Shown here piece after piece: positions 39,325-48,713 of a DNA stretch of 64,000 bases. Each line of letters begins with the position of its first letter. Position 1 is the stretch's first letter. A program made the position numbers and the translations under genes. Source of the DNA: a bacterium (GTDB taxonomy: Bacteria > Campylobacterota > Campylobacteria > Campylobacterales > Sulfurimonadaceae); NCBI GenBank assembly GCA_018822665.1, contig JAHJJX010000027.1, positions 372,001-436,000 on the forward strand, in the 5' to 3' direction. The notes under the pieces were generated by a model. The model had not been told where the DNA came from and did not search any database. It saw only the letters and a list, made by a program, of their open reading frames with translations.

Positions 39325-39887
39325 AACATATATCTTCTCTGGCTGGCGGAGTTGCACTTGGAAGTGCCGGAATCATTATGATGAGTGTTTTGAGCGGTTG
39401 TGAGGCTCCCAAAGAGGAACCAAAAAACCGTTTTCTCGTCATAGAACAGCAAAGCAACGGAAAATACATCGTTGTTGAAGAAACTCCGACAGAAGGACCA
39501 AGTCGGGCAATCATCAGAGAAAAAGATGAAAACGGCAATACAATAGAGCGCTTTATGAATGAAGATGAGATGAAAGCATTAGCACAGCAGGAATATCAAA
39601 AAGTGCAAGAGGGAACAAGCGAAACCGTCCAAAGCGGTGAGAGCAGTGGCGGCATGGGATTGGCGGGAACTATTTTAGCCGTTGCCGCAGGTTCACTTTT
39701 GGGCAACATGATAGGAAACGCTCTCATGAACAACAAGAACTTTTCCCAGCGCTCAAGCACCGTAAATAAAAGTGCTTACAGCCGTTCAGCGGCAGGCAGA
39801 GCATCCAAAAGCTCTGGCGGAAAAAGTTTTTTTGGCGGCTCATCCAATCAGGGTTCATCCTCAACAAGCAGAAGCTATTCAAGCTAA
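39321..39887 (+). CDS. UPF0323-like (YgiB-related) lipoprotein
   Basis: A 188-residue protein. A hydrophobic signal segment ends in VLSGC, a lipobox with Cys27. A middle acidic region follows (IIREKDENGNTIERFMNEDEM), then a Gly/Ala-rich hydrophobic stretch (GLAGTILAVAAGSLLGNMIGNALMN, about residues 112-136), and a Ser/Gly-rich low-complexity tail. This order matches the UPF0323 lipoproteins common in Campylobacterota. The gene next to it encodes a glutathionylspermidine-synthase-like enzyme, the usual YgiB-YgiC pairing. Exact function unknown. Confidence 0.8.
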   Translation: MKHISSLAGGVALGSAGIIMMSVLSGCEAPKEEPKNRFLVIEQQSNGKYIVVEETPTEGPSRAIIREKDENGNTIERFMNEDEMKALAQQEYQKVQEGTSETVQSGESSGGMGLAGTILAVAAGSLLGNMIGNALMNNKNFSQRSSTVNKSAYSRSAAGRASKSSGGKSFFGGSSNQGSSSTSRSYSS

Positions 39888-39902
39888 GGAAACATTACAC
39901 TT

Positions 39903-41081
39903 ATGATAACTCTACAAAAATTAGAACCGCTCAATGATGAAATACTTGACGAGCTTGGATTTACTTGGCACACTGATAACGACGGAAGCAAATATGTGAG
40001 TGATGAACTGGTTGAAATTTCATCCGATGAAGCTGAAGCATACTACGATGCTGCAAATGAACTCTACGATATGTATGCACAAGCTGCCGAATATGTCATC
40101 AAAAATAATCTTTTTTTTGAGCTTGGAATCCCTTTTAATCTTATTGAAGCGATTAAAAAAAGTTGGGAAAATGATGTGCACTGGCATCTTTATGGGCGCT
40201 TTGATTTGGCGGGAGGGCTTGATGGAAAACCCATTAAGCTCATAGAGTTCAATGCCGACACCCCCACTTCACTTTTTGAATCCGCCCTCCTCCAATGGGC
40301 TTTGCTCAAACATAATGAAATGGATGAGCAAAGGCAGTTCAATACTATTTATGATTCGATTTCCCAAAACTTTAAAAGGCTGATAACGCTTTTTGAAGAT
40401 ACGGAACTGTTTGATGAACGCTACGATGGCTGGAAAATACTTTTCTCATCCTTTGAAGGAAACGAGGAGGAGGAAGCAACAACAAGACTCCTCGAACAAA
40501 TGGCAAACGATGCGGGCTTTGTCACAGGTTTTGAATATCTGCAAAATGTAAAATTTGATGATAACGGTATCTCCGATGCCGCGGGAAATGCGTATGAATA
40601 CTGGTTTAAATTATTTCCGTGGGAAGACATTGCCCATGATGAGCCGGAATTAGCAACCATGCTCTCAAGCATTATGCAAAACCAAAAAGCAATCATACTC
40701 AATCCTGCCTATACCCTGCTTTTTCAATCAAAGGGGATAATGAAAATCCTTTGCGACCTTTTTCCGGATTCTGAATATCTTCTCAAAACTTCGTTTGAGC
40801 CTTTAAAGGGGATGAAACAGGTTGAAAAAACTGTTTTTGGAAGAGAGGGAGCCAATACAAAAATTATCGATGCCGACTCAAAAGTTCTTGAACAAACAGA
40901 TGGACCTTACGATAATTACAAAAAAGTTTACCAAGAGTATGTAGAGTTTAACAAAGACATCAAAGGAAATAAATACCAAGCCGGTGTTTTCTTTGCTTAC
41001 GAGGCATGTGGAATGGGTTTTAGAAAAGGGGGAGAGATTATGGACAATATGAGCAAATTTGTGGGACATGTCATTGTTTAG
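39903..41081 (+). CDS. Glutathionylspermidine-synthase-like ATP-grasp enzyme (YgiC-type)
   Basis: A 392-residue protein of the GSP_synth family. ARFDLAGG-like YGRFDLAGGLDG, KLIEFNADTPTSLFE, NPAYTLLFQSKGIMKIL and the final FAYEACGMGFRKGG are family signatures. It lacks the amidase domain of bifunctional GspS, as YgiC does. It should join a carboxylate to an amine with ATP, but the substrates are not known. Pairing with a YgiB-like lipoprotein suggests an envelope task. A GGCATGTGG copy at 41003 is read as EACGM. Confidence 0.88.
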   Translation: MITLQKLEPLNDEILDELGFTWHTDNDGSKYVSDELVEISSDEAEAYYDAANELYDMYAQAAEYVIKNNLFFELGIPFNLIEAIKKSWENDVHWHLYGRFDLAGGLDGKPIKLIEFNADTPTSLFESALLQWALLKHNEMDEQRQFNTIYDSISQNFKRLITLFEDTELFDERYDGWKILFSSFEGNEEEEATTRLLEQMANDAGFVTGFEYLQNVKFDDNGISDAAGNAYEYWFKLFPWEDIAHDEPELATMLSSIMQNQKAIILNPAYTLLFQSKGIMKILCDLFPDSEYLLKTSFEPLKGMKQVEKTVFGREGANTKIIDADSKVLEQTDGPYDNYKKVYQEYVEFNKDIKGNKYQAGVFFAYEACGMGFRKGGEIMDNMSKFVGHVIV

Positions 41082-41093
41082 CTTTTGTGCTCG

Positions 41094-41114
41094 GGATGCT
41101 TTTTAACGGCATCC
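41094..41114 (+). terminator. Weak hairpin after the GSP_synth gene
   Basis: A GGATGC/GCATCC stem with a 9-base T-rich loop follows the stop codon, in the 66-bp gap between convergent genes. A terminator is plausible, though there is no clear U tract. Confidence 0.35.
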
Positions 41115-41147
41115 TCCCCTTTCCTCGTTCACAATGTCTCTATTTAC

Positions 41148-42926
41148 TTAAACAAGTTGCAACTCTTTTACTTCGTTTAACTGATGATTGAATTCAGGGA
41201 CAATCTCTTTGAGCTTTTCTAATGTGTTTGCACATGCCAAAAGTTCTTGAATATCTTTATTGAGCTTGTTTATGTCATATTTTGTCGGTGCGGCCACGGT
41301 TATGGAGTCATAGTCTGTTTTTGCGTCCGTCTCGTCTATAAGCAGTTCTTCATAGAGTTTTTCCCCCGGTCTCAGCCCGATAAACTCTATGCCTATATTT
41401 TCTCGCCCGCTCAACTCTATCATTTTCCTTGCCAAATCGACTATTTTAATAGGTTCTCCCATATCAAGAATAAATATCTCGCCTCCCGTTCCTATGGCAG
41501 CGGCTTGAAGTACCAGTTCGCAAGCTTCGGGAATGAGCATAAAATATCTTGTAATCTCGGGATGGGTCACGGTTATGTTTTGTCCCTTTTCTATTTGGGA
41601 TTTAAACTTTGGTATGGCGCTTCCGCTGCTTCCAAGAACATTTCCAAATCTCACCGCCACGATGTCCGTGCCCTTTGTATTTGAGTTTTGCGCATACAGT
41701 TCACAAATTCTTTTGGTGGTTCCCATCACATTTGTAGGTCGTACCGCTTTATCTGTGGATATCATCACAAATTTTTTAACACCGTATTGTATAGATACAT
41801 CGATGACGTTTTTCGTTCCCACAACATTGTTTACAATCGCTTCATAAACGTTTAATTCTACAAGAGGAACATGTTTATATGCCGCGGCATGAATCACTAT
41901 CTCCGGCATGTGGAGTTTAAAAGTCTCTTCCAGCAGCCCTTTATCCGTGATATTTTGCATAACACAAACGCTTTGTATTTTTTTCAGCTCTTGTGCGATA
42001 GTGTAGAGATTAAACTCGCAATTGTCCAAAAGTATAAGTTTTTTTGCACCGAATTTTTCACATTGCCTGCATATTTCGCTTCCTATGCTTCCGCCGGCAC
42101 CCGTGACTAAAATGGTTTTATTTTTTATAAATTCCCCTATTTTTTTCTTATCCAAATCTTTTGGATGGCGCGCGAGCAAATCTTCAACCGTTAAACTTTT
42201 GAGCACTTTTTCTTTGTCTGCAAAAGAAACAAGTTTAATATCCAAGGGGCTAATCTCTTTTAATTGCTCATAAATACTGTTTAATTTTTCTATCTCAAAA
42301 CTCTTGGCGATGAGGACAACTTGTATATTTTTACCCATAACCATCTCTTTTATATCCTTAAGATGTGCCACTTCTATGTTTGAAAAATGACTTCCGACAA
42401 CATTCTCATCATCATCCACAACCGCAGACACATAATAATTTTCTTTGTCTTTTATAATGCTCTGCGCAAAAGAGTTTGCTCCGATGATAAGTGTTTTTTT
42501 GAGATTTACATTGCTGTCGTTTTCAATGATGAGCCGTTTTAAAACCCTGAAAAAACCTAAAAATATAATAGACAAGAAAATATCAATCATCAAAACGCTT
42601 CGGGGAAAGGGTGTGAAATACTCAGGAATAAGGTAATAAATCAAGACCACAAGCGGATAAGCGAGAATATGCGCATAAAAAATCTTTTTGACTTCACCCA
42701 GCGAAAAAAATCTCCATGAAACTTTATAAATATTAAAAAAAGCGATGAAACCTATTTTGAAAAAAACTAAAACTACAAAGACAAGGAGAAAATTATCTAA
42801 ATAACTCGTATCTACACTAAAATTAAATCTCAAGTTATACGCTAAAAACAGCGTTCCCAAAGAGAGTAAAATATCAAAAAAGATAAAAAAGAGCGCTCTT
42901 TTGAGCGGTGTCGGTTTTATTGTCAT
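41148..42926 (-). CDS. Membrane-bound nucleotide-sugar 4,6-dehydratase (PglF/FlaA1/CapD type)
   Basis: A 592-residue protein. Four N-terminal transmembrane helices (residues 1-125) are followed by a CoA-binding-like domain and a short-chain dehydratase domain with NAD motif TGAGGSIGSEI. The region around VMISTDKAVRPTNVMG has the Lys of an altered TDKAV/SxK active site typical of PglF-like enzymes, and GLRPGEKLYEELL follows. It probably makes UDP-4-keto-6-deoxy-HexNAc for surface glycan or glycoprotein. It overlaps the WecA-like gene by 4 bases and ends the polysaccharide cluster. Confidence 0.9.
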   Translation of the reverse strand: MTIKPTPLKRALFFIFFDILLSLGTLFLAYNLRFNFSVDTSYLDNFLLVFVVLVFFKIGFIAFFNIYKVSWRFFSLGEVKKIFYAHILAYPLVVLIYYLIPEYFTPFPRSVLMIDIFLSIIFLGFFRVLKRLIIENDSNVNLKKTLIIGANSFAQSIIKDKENYYVSAVVDDDENVVGSHFSNIEVAHLKDIKEMVMGKNIQVVLIAKSFEIEKLNSIYEQLKEISPLDIKLVSFADKEKVLKSLTVEDLLARHPKDLDKKKIGEFIKNKTILVTGAGGSIGSEICRQCEKFGAKKLILLDNCEFNLYTIAQELKKIQSVCVMQNITDKGLLEETFKLHMPEIVIHAAAYKHVPLVELNVYEAIVNNVVGTKNVIDVSIQYGVKKFVMISTDKAVRPTNVMGTTKRICELYAQNSNTKGTDIVAVRFGNVLGSSGSAIPKFKSQIEKGQNITVTHPEITRYFMLIPEACELVLQAAAIGTGGEIFILDMGEPIKIVDLARKMIELSGRENIGIEFIGLRPGEKLYEELLIDETDAKTDYDSITVAAPTKYDINKLNKDIQELLACANTLEKLKEIVPEFNHQLNEVKELQLV

Positions 42927-43882
42927 ATAAAGGCCTTTTTATTGTCTACAAATTTCACGATTATATATAAAAGAAACACCGAAATAAAAAATACAAGCAA
43001 AATATTAGAGAAAAAATACACAAGCAAAAATAAAATTATATTCACTCCCATGGCAGCCAAAACAACCTTGCTGTGGCTCCAGCCGCTTTGCGTAAGCCTC
43101 TGATAGGCATGTTTATTGTGTGCTTTGGTTACTTGCTCTTTGTTTTTGTATCTTCTTAAAAGTGTCAAGGTCGCATCAAACCAAAACAGACCAAAAAGTA
43201 TTATCCAAATCAGCAAAGATGAACCTTCCCCTGCGTCATGCAAGGCGAAGATGGCCACATTGTAGCCAAGCAAAGTGCTTCCCACATCCCCCATAAATAT
43301 TTTTGCCTTATGCCAGTTAAAAACCAAAAAACCAAAAACTGAAAATACAAGAACCAAAAAGTAGCTCTCGCCAAAAAGTAAAAATCCCGCAACTCCCAAA
43401 AACACCGCTTCACTCCCCGCGTAACCGTCTATGCCGTCTAAAAAATTATAGAGATTAATGCACCAGACTATTATAAAAAAAGCTATCGTATTTGTAAGAA
43501 ACTGATTTTCAATAGAAAAAACAAGCAGATTTATTTTGTCCAATCCGCCTAAAAAATACAATCCGCATGCCCCAACGATTACCTGTGCTAAAAGTCTGTA
43601 TTTGGGTGAAATCTCATACATATCATCAAAAAAACTCACTACGGAAATAATGATACCCGCCAAAAAAGCAAAAAACAAATTCTCTGCTATCTCCCCGCTG
43701 AAATATAAAAAAGTGATTCCGACAAACCAGCTTATTGCTATGGCAATACCGCCTCCATGGGGAGTAGCTGTTGTATGCGCACTTCTATGGTTGGGTATGT
43801 CGAGCAATGATTTTTTAATTGCATACTCTTTTATGAGGTACGTAAGCACGAGGGAAAAAAGAAATACTGTCAAATATATCAT
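42923..43882 (-). CDS. Undecaprenyl-phosphate sugar-1-phosphate transferase (WecA/WbpL-like)
   Basis: A 319-residue polytopic protein of glycosyltransferase family 4 with about 10-11 hydrophobic segments. Signatures: PNHRSAHTTATPHGGGIAI, FFDDMYEISPKYR, NLYNFLDGIDGYAGSEA and FMGDVGSTLLGYN, covering the Asp residues that bind Mg and substrate. It should transfer the first sugar phosphate to undecaprenyl phosphate. It overlaps the dehydratase gene. Confidence 0.93.
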   Translation of the reverse strand: MIYLTVFLFSLVLTYLIKEYAIKKSLLDIPNHRSAHTTATPHGGGIAIAISWFVGITFLYFSGEIAENLFFAFLAGIIISVVSFFDDMYEISPKYRLLAQVIVGACGLYFLGGLDKINLLVFSIENQFLTNTIAFFIIVWCINLYNFLDGIDGYAGSEAVFLGVAGFLLFGESYFLVLVFSVFGFLVFNWHKAKIFMGDVGSTLLGYNVAIFALHDAGEGSSLLIWIILFGLFWFDATLTLLRRYKNKEQVTKAHNKHAYQRLTQSGWSHSKVVLAAMGVNIILFLLVYFFSNILLVFFISVFLLYIIVKFVDNKKAFI

Positions 43883-43887
43883 GGAAA

Positions 43888-44700
43888 CTACCTGAAATTT
43901 TTATAGATAAATTGTTTGAATGCACTCGGCAACATAAACAAAACAAAATGCGCAAGGCCATAGAGATAACCCGAAATTCCAAAGGAAAATATTTTTGTAG
44001 CCTGAAATTTTAATTCCATTATCTCTTTTGCCCTTTTTATATTTTTTCTTCTCGCAAAAAATGCATTGTCGGTTCTTACTTTGACCAAGACCTCTTGGAG
44101 ATTGTAAAACCTGCATCCCGCGCTCAATCCACGTATCCACAAATCAAAATCTTCATTTAGCTTTGAAGTGTCGTACACCCCGGCATTTTTAAAAAAAGTG
44201 CTTCTAAAAAAAGTGCTTACATGCGCCATAGAATTTCTTTTTTTAAAATTTTGCAAAATTTCATCATGATTTTGAGGATAGGAAATCACCTGTGTTTCAT
44301 TTGTATCCATGTTAAACTCCTCTATAAATCCGCCGCAAACATCCACTTCCACATGCCTTGACATAAAATCGTATTGCTTTTGGATTCTGTGTTTATCACA
44401 AATATCATCCGCATCCATTCTTGCAATATACGCATAATTTTGAGCTAAAACAACGTCAAGCAAGGCATTTAAAGAGTACGCCAAACCTTTATTTTCATCC
44501 CGTTTATTTAAAAATGCAATTGTGTTATTTTTGTAAAGTGCGTCCAAATACGCTTCGACTCCACGCTCAACCCTGCCATCAAATTGAATAAAAATGTCAA
44601 ACTCTTTGCAGGTTTGAAAGAGCAAACTCTCCAAACACTCTTTTACATATTTTTCTTTGTCGTTTTTATAAACAGACATAATAAGGGCTATTTTATGCAT
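43888..44700 (-). CDS. Family 2 glycosyltransferase
   Basis: A 270-residue GT-A transferase: IALIMSVYKNDKEKYVKECLESLLFQT, then ARMDADDICDKHRIQKQ with the DxD motif, and NEDFDLWIRGLSAG near the acceptor site. A C-terminal hydrophobic stretch could associate with the membrane. The ATG overlapping the upstream stop is chosen (MHKIALIM); a longer start would sit in a CCACATGCC repeat. The sugar transferred is unknown. Confidence 0.88.
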   Translation of the reverse strand: MHKIALIMSVYKNDKEKYVKECLESLLFQTCKEFDIFIQFDGRVERGVEAYLDALYKNNTIAFLNKRDENKGLAYSLNALLDVVLAQNYAYIARMDADDICDKHRIQKQYDFMSRHVEVDVCGGFIEEFNMDTNETQVISYPQNHDEILQNFKKRNSMAHVSTFFRSTFFKNAGVYDTSKLNEDFDLWIRGLSAGCRFYNLQEVLVKVRTDNAFFARRKNIKRAKEIMELKFQATKIFSFGISGYLYGLAHFVLFMLPSAFKQFIYKNFR

Positions 44701-45847
44701 AGAGTCTTCTTGCTTCATGAACTTCCACATGCCCACAAAAGTAATCTATATTTATGAGATATCGGCAGATGTAAGATTTGAGCCGCTCATGGTGAAAGTT
44801 GCTGTAAATTGCCCTGCCGAGAACTTCAACATCTTTACCCAAAATCATGGCTTCAAGACCAACCGTCGAATTGATTGTTACAACCAATTTCGCATTTTTT
44901 ATAAGCGCACTTGTATCGTTAGAGATGATTTTAACAAATTCATCCTGCATCTCTTCAACCTGCTTTATAAACTCTTGCGACTCCTCCGCCGGATGAATTT
45001 TCACCAAAACCTTGGCATGTGGAAATCTTTTTTTTATTTTTTTTAGAGCCTCCACATTGTCTACGTCACTGTTTAAAATAAGCTGAGAATCCTTAGAGAC
45101 CTGCAAAGGAAAAAAGATATACTCCCCATCCAAGTCGGCATGTGGAAATGTTTTTTCCATCTTGTTAAAGAGTTTGTTTTTTAAAACTTTCAAGGGGTTT
45201 CTAAAATCTTCTTGAAGCAGATTTAAAAACCAAAAACCAAAATAATCAAGCACAATCAAAAATCTGACAGCCGTCTTGTTTTTTGCCTGAGGGGGCTTCG
45301 TTTTTTGAAGTATGTAGCGCTCCTTCCAGTCTGAAAACTCTTTTTCACTTACAGCACAGGTATCTAAAACTTCCGGATGCTCATAAAGGGAGGACTTTGC
45401 ATTGACTCCAAGCGCATCGGCAAATAATTTATTTGGCAAATTGGATATCTCGATACACTTGAGGGCTATCTTTTTCTCTTTGCAAAAATCACCCAGAGTT
45501 TTTCCCATAGTTGTCGTTGCATTAAATACAAAAACCATCTCAAAATTATGCCTTGCATAGACGTACTCAAGCGTTTCATTGACACACTTTGAAATGTATT
45601 GTGCCGCTTCTAACGAGTGGTACTCACCTGCGACAGAAAGGGTGTCTTGCAAATTTTTGGCACTCTTGGCATGTGGATGTTGGATGTTTTTTAGAAGATA
45701 CGTTGTGTGCTCCCCTTTTGTTTTGAGATACACGGAGAGTTTATTTGTCAGAATGAGAAACTTTTTTTCATCTTTTAAGGCATCCATCAGCCTCTTGTAA
45801 AAAGAGTGTCGTTCAAGATTATCTATGTATATTAGTGTGCTTTTCAT
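44693..45847 (-). CDS. Capsule-synthesis-type protein (KpsC/KpsS-like)
   Basis: A 384-residue protein. The C-terminal half resembles the capsule polysaccharide biosynthesis family: YIFFPLQVSKDSQLIL, KVLVKIHPAEES, and LVVTINSTVGLEAMILGKDVEVLG. These proteins transfer Kdo or other sugars to lipid carriers during capsule assembly. The N-terminal half is poorly conserved. This single gene contains four exact copies of the GGCATGTGG repeat (44725, 45014, 45137, 45668), read as FPHA, HPHA or CGHVE, an exceptional density. Confidence 0.72.
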   Translation of the reverse strand: MKSTLIYIDNLERHSFYKRLMDALKDEKKFLILTNKLSVYLKTKGEHTTYLLKNIQHPHAKSAKNLQDTLSVAGEYHSLEAAQYISKCVNETLEYVYARHNFEMVFVFNATTTMGKTLGDFCKEKKIALKCIEISNLPNKLFADALGVNAKSSLYEHPEVLDTCAVSEKEFSDWKERYILQKTKPPQAKNKTAVRFLIVLDYFGFWFLNLLQEDFRNPLKVLKNKLFNKMEKTFPHADLDGEYIFFPLQVSKDSQLILNSDVDNVEALKKIKKRFPHAKVLVKIHPAEESQEFIKQVEEMQDEFVKIISNDTSALIKNAKLVVTINSTVGLEAMILGKDVEVLGRAIYSNFHHERLKSYICRYLINIDYFCGHVEVHEARRLYA

Positions 45848-46905
45848 AGTGATTGCAATACCTTTTCATACTTTAAAATGATGGAGTCTATGCCGTATTT
45901 TTGTGAGAGTTTGTACCCGTTTTGACCCATCTCTTCCCTTTTTTCCTGCGATACAATCAAAGCTTGCAAATTTTCATACCAAGCCTCATAGCCATTGTCT
46001 TCAACAAAAATACAGCTGTGAACCGACTCCTGACTCAGAAGTTTATAATCTTCGCTTCCCGAGCACACGGTTGGAACTCCCAAACGCATCGAGGAGAGTA
46101 TTTTATTTGTAGATTTAGCAACGCCCTGCGGCAAAGGTGCGATTGCTATGTCACACTCACTTATATTTTTATCTACCTCTTCGAGCGACCACTCGACAAA
46201 ACTGTAATGAAATAAAAATTGAGACAAAGTGTGCACTAAAGAGTCATCATTATACATCTCTTTTGAAGTGATAATTACGACCTCCACTCCATATTTTTTT
46301 TGCAGCGTATGAAGCACCTCGTTTACAAGAAGCAGATATCCGATGTTATTGACGGTTCCTATCCAGCATATTTTTACCTTCGCGCTATGATAATTAACTT
46401 TTTTGAGGCTGTTGTTTTCAATGGAATCGGGAATACATACAACACGAGGATTCACCTTCTGCACACTTTTTTTCAGACTCTGCGAACTAGTGATGATTAA
46501 ATCCGCTTTTTTCAAGTATTGGACATACATCAATCTCCAAAAATATTTCAATATTAGGAGATAAAGGGTGTATTGAATCCCCTTTGTTTTTACATTCTCG
46601 AGTATTTTATCATACAGAGATTTTTTGCTTTTTGCTCTCATATAGGCACTTGCGACACTCTTTTTAAAAGGGTCGTCTTGAAGGTCCTGTATGATGAAAG
46701 AGCTGTTTATATGTCTGTAAATAACCTTATCGTACAAATCATCCCCGAGATAGAGTATCACATCTATCTTTTTTTGGTTGTTGTAGAGTTCCACATGCCA
46801 ACCTCTTTTTTGCAAGGCCGCAATAATGTTTCTCCCCCGTATTCTGTCCACAGGGTCATTTTCGTAGAGATGTTTGAGTTTAAATACTATTGTTTTATTT
46901 TTCAT
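45844..46905 (-). CDS. GT-B fold glycosyltransferase (family 1/4-like)
   Basis: About 353 residues. The C-terminal half has the GT4 layout: KICWIGTVNNIGYLLLV, then CDIAIAPLPQGVAKSTNKILSSMRLGVPTVCSG with the nucleotide-sugar-binding ExxxxG-like region. The N-terminal domain is divergent. An ATG at 46905 is preferred to a TTG four codons earlier; it overlaps the upstream GT2 gene. The donor sugar is unknown. A CCACATGCC copy at 46791 lies near the N-terminus (WHVEL). Confidence 0.8.
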   Translation of the reverse strand: MKNKTIVFKLKHLYENDPVDRIRGRNIIAALQKRGWHVELYNNQKKIDVILYLGDDLYDKVIYRHINSSFIIQDLQDDPFKKSVASAYMRAKSKKSLYDKILENVKTKGIQYTLYLLILKYFWRLMYVQYLKKADLIITSSQSLKKSVQKVNPRVVCIPDSIENNSLKKVNYHSAKVKICWIGTVNNIGYLLLVNEVLHTLQKKYGVEVVIITSKEMYNDDSLVHTLSQFLFHYSFVEWSLEEVDKNISECDIAIAPLPQGVAKSTNKILSSMRLGVPTVCSGSEDYKLLSQESVHSCIFVEDNGYEAWYENLQALIVSQEKREEMGQNGYKLSQKYGIDSIILKYEKVLQSL

Positions 46906-47773
46906 CGCCAAGTCCAAATGAAGTGAAATCTTTTTTGCCCAAACGATTGAGAAAAAAATCTTTTATACCGAGCAGCATACTCTTTATTTTTTGCATTTTA
47001 TTTTCTTCATAGAGCAAAATATTTCTCAAATCCGCGAGAAGACTCACCGCCCATCGCACACTCATCTGCGGATAATTTTTAAAATACAGCTTAGACATTA
47101 AAAGTTTATTTCTGGTGATATAATACCGTCGAATGGGGTTATAATTAAGAATAACCCTCTCCTTGCCAAAAAAACTTTTGTATTTTTTCGGATGATTTCC
47201 CAGTCCATGCTCCAAAACGGCACTGTTGAGCCTCAAGACTTTAAAGCCTTCTATGTTTAATCGCAAACAATAATCCCAATCCACCGCATCAATAAAAAAT
47301 CTCTCATCAAAACCACCGATTTTTTCATAAGAGTACAGACTGATGAAATTTCCCGAAGTCATTGTAAGCATCACGGCATCTACCTCTTTTTCCTGTTTAA
47401 TAAAGATGGCGGAGTTATGCAAAGGAGAAACAAGCCCGATTTTTTTATCATCTTGTTTTTTTGTAAAATCCAGCAGTTTTGCGAAATTATCATCTTCAAA
47501 CCTGCTGTCTTGGTCCATCGTCAAAAGCCAAAAGCAACCCTCTTGGAGAGCGAGTTTGGCGCTACGGTTTAAAGCCTGCGCTATACCTTGATTTGTTTTA
47601 TTGTCCAGATAGCGGCATTTGAGATTTTTTTGTATTTTTTCTACCAAAGCTTCGTTTTTAAACTCGCTGTTGTCTATTACATATAAAACATCCAGCCCTG
47701 ACGTATAGGAGTCAATATTATTTAAAACGCTCTCCTGCGGATTGTATAAAATGACTGCTCCGGCTACTTTCAT
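46895..47773 (-). CDS. Family 2 glycosyltransferase, rhamnosyltransferase-like
   Basis: About 292 residues. VAGAVILYNPQESVLNNI, LLTMDQDSRFEDDNF (DxD-type), FFIDAVDWDYCLRL and a conserved PIRRYYITRNKLLM stretch resemble rhamnosyltransferases. The ATG giving MKVAGAVILYN directly follows the upstream stop (TGAGATGATG); the ATG one codon earlier is equally possible. Confidence 0.87.
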   Translation of the reverse strand: MKVAGAVILYNPQESVLNNIDSYTSGLDVLYVIDNSEFKNEALVEKIQKNLKCRYLDNKTNQGIAQALNRSAKLALQEGCFWLLTMDQDSRFEDDNFAKLLDFTKKQDDKKIGLVSPLHNSAIFIKQEKEVDAVMLTMTSGNFISLYSYEKIGGFDERFFIDAVDWDYCLRLNIEGFKVLRLNSAVLEHGLGNHPKKYKSFFGKERVILNYNPIRRYYITRNKLLMSKLYFKNYPQMSVRWAVSLLADLRNILLYEENKMQKIKSMLLGIKDFFLNRLGKKDFTSFGLGDEK

Positions 47774-47777
47774 CATC

Positions 47778-48713
47778 TCACCCGATAATATCATAAAGTA
47801 TATTTTTTATACAAAAATAATTCTTTTTAAAATGAATATTTTTTCTATATTTGCACCCTATAAAAAACATCTTCCAATGCACAAAAGCCTTTGTGTAACT
47901 TCTATAATACTCTTTTGCATCGTGTATCCTTTTTTTTTCGCCTGCATCAAATATATTGCTATGTCTCAGTGCTTCAAGATTCTGCAAGTGCTTTTTTGCC
48001 GCCTTGAGTCTGTCTATCTCTTTACCCATAAATCTGTTTATTTTATTGCCAAAGAGAGCCTTGAATCTGCCTCTAGTGAGAACTCCCGTATCTTGCGTGT
48101 CATGCTGTCTGTAAAGGGTTAAAGGCAGATTCAGATAACAGATTTTAGATTCTCTTGCCGCACAAAGAGCAAGGTACCAGTCATGATACGCCAAACCTTC
48201 CGCAAAAGGCAAAGCCCTCTTGAGCAACTCTTTTTTCATAAGCACACTGCATCCCGTAACCACATTTGAAAAGAGAAAATCATCAAAAGTTTTATGCGAT
48301 TGAATCTCATTTTTCCATCTTAGTTTAGTGATATTTCCGGACGCATCCATCAAAGAGGTATCGCTGTGAATCAGGAGATTATCACCTATATTTTTTAAAA
48401 GTGTTTCAATTTTATTTTCCAGCCAGATATCATCTTGGTCAGCCAGAGCGATATATTCCCCTTGACACGAACCGATAGCCTTTTCAAAGTTCTTTACATA
48501 CCCTAGATTTGTATCGTTCACAAAATATTTCAGCCCTTTTGTTTGGCGGTACTCTTCTAAAATATTCACCGTATTATCGCTGGAACAATCATCAAAAACG
48601 ATAACTTCAAGATTGGAATAAGACTGTCCGTAAATGCTCTCAAGCTGTTCTTTAAGATACTTTTCACCGTTATATGCGGCAAGGGCAATCGATACCAAAG
48701 GCGGCTTATGCAT
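47778..48713 (-). CDS. Family 2 glycosyltransferase
   Basis: A 311-residue GT-A transferase. VSIALAAYNGEKYLKEQLESI, VIVFDDCSSDNT, and YIALADQDDIWLENKIETLL with the DQDD metal site are typical of O-antigen transferases. The start at 48713 (MHKPPLVSIAL) has GAAGG upstream and overlaps the flippase gene by 8 bases. An upstream start adding 15 residues is less likely. Specificity unknown. Confidence 0.9.
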   Translation of the reverse strand: MHKPPLVSIALAAYNGEKYLKEQLESIYGQSYSNLEVIVFDDCSSDNTVNILEEYRQTKGLKYFVNDTNLGYVKNFEKAIGSCQGEYIALADQDDIWLENKIETLLKNIGDNLLIHSDTSLMDASGNITKLRWKNEIQSHKTFDDFLFSNVVTGCSVLMKKELLKRALPFAEGLAYHDWYLALCAARESKICYLNLPLTLYRQHDTQDTGVLTRGRFKALFGNKINRFMGKEIDRLKAAKKHLQNLEALRHSNIFDAGEKKRIHDAKEYYRSYTKAFVHWKMFFIGCKYRKNIHFKKNYFCIKNILYDIIG

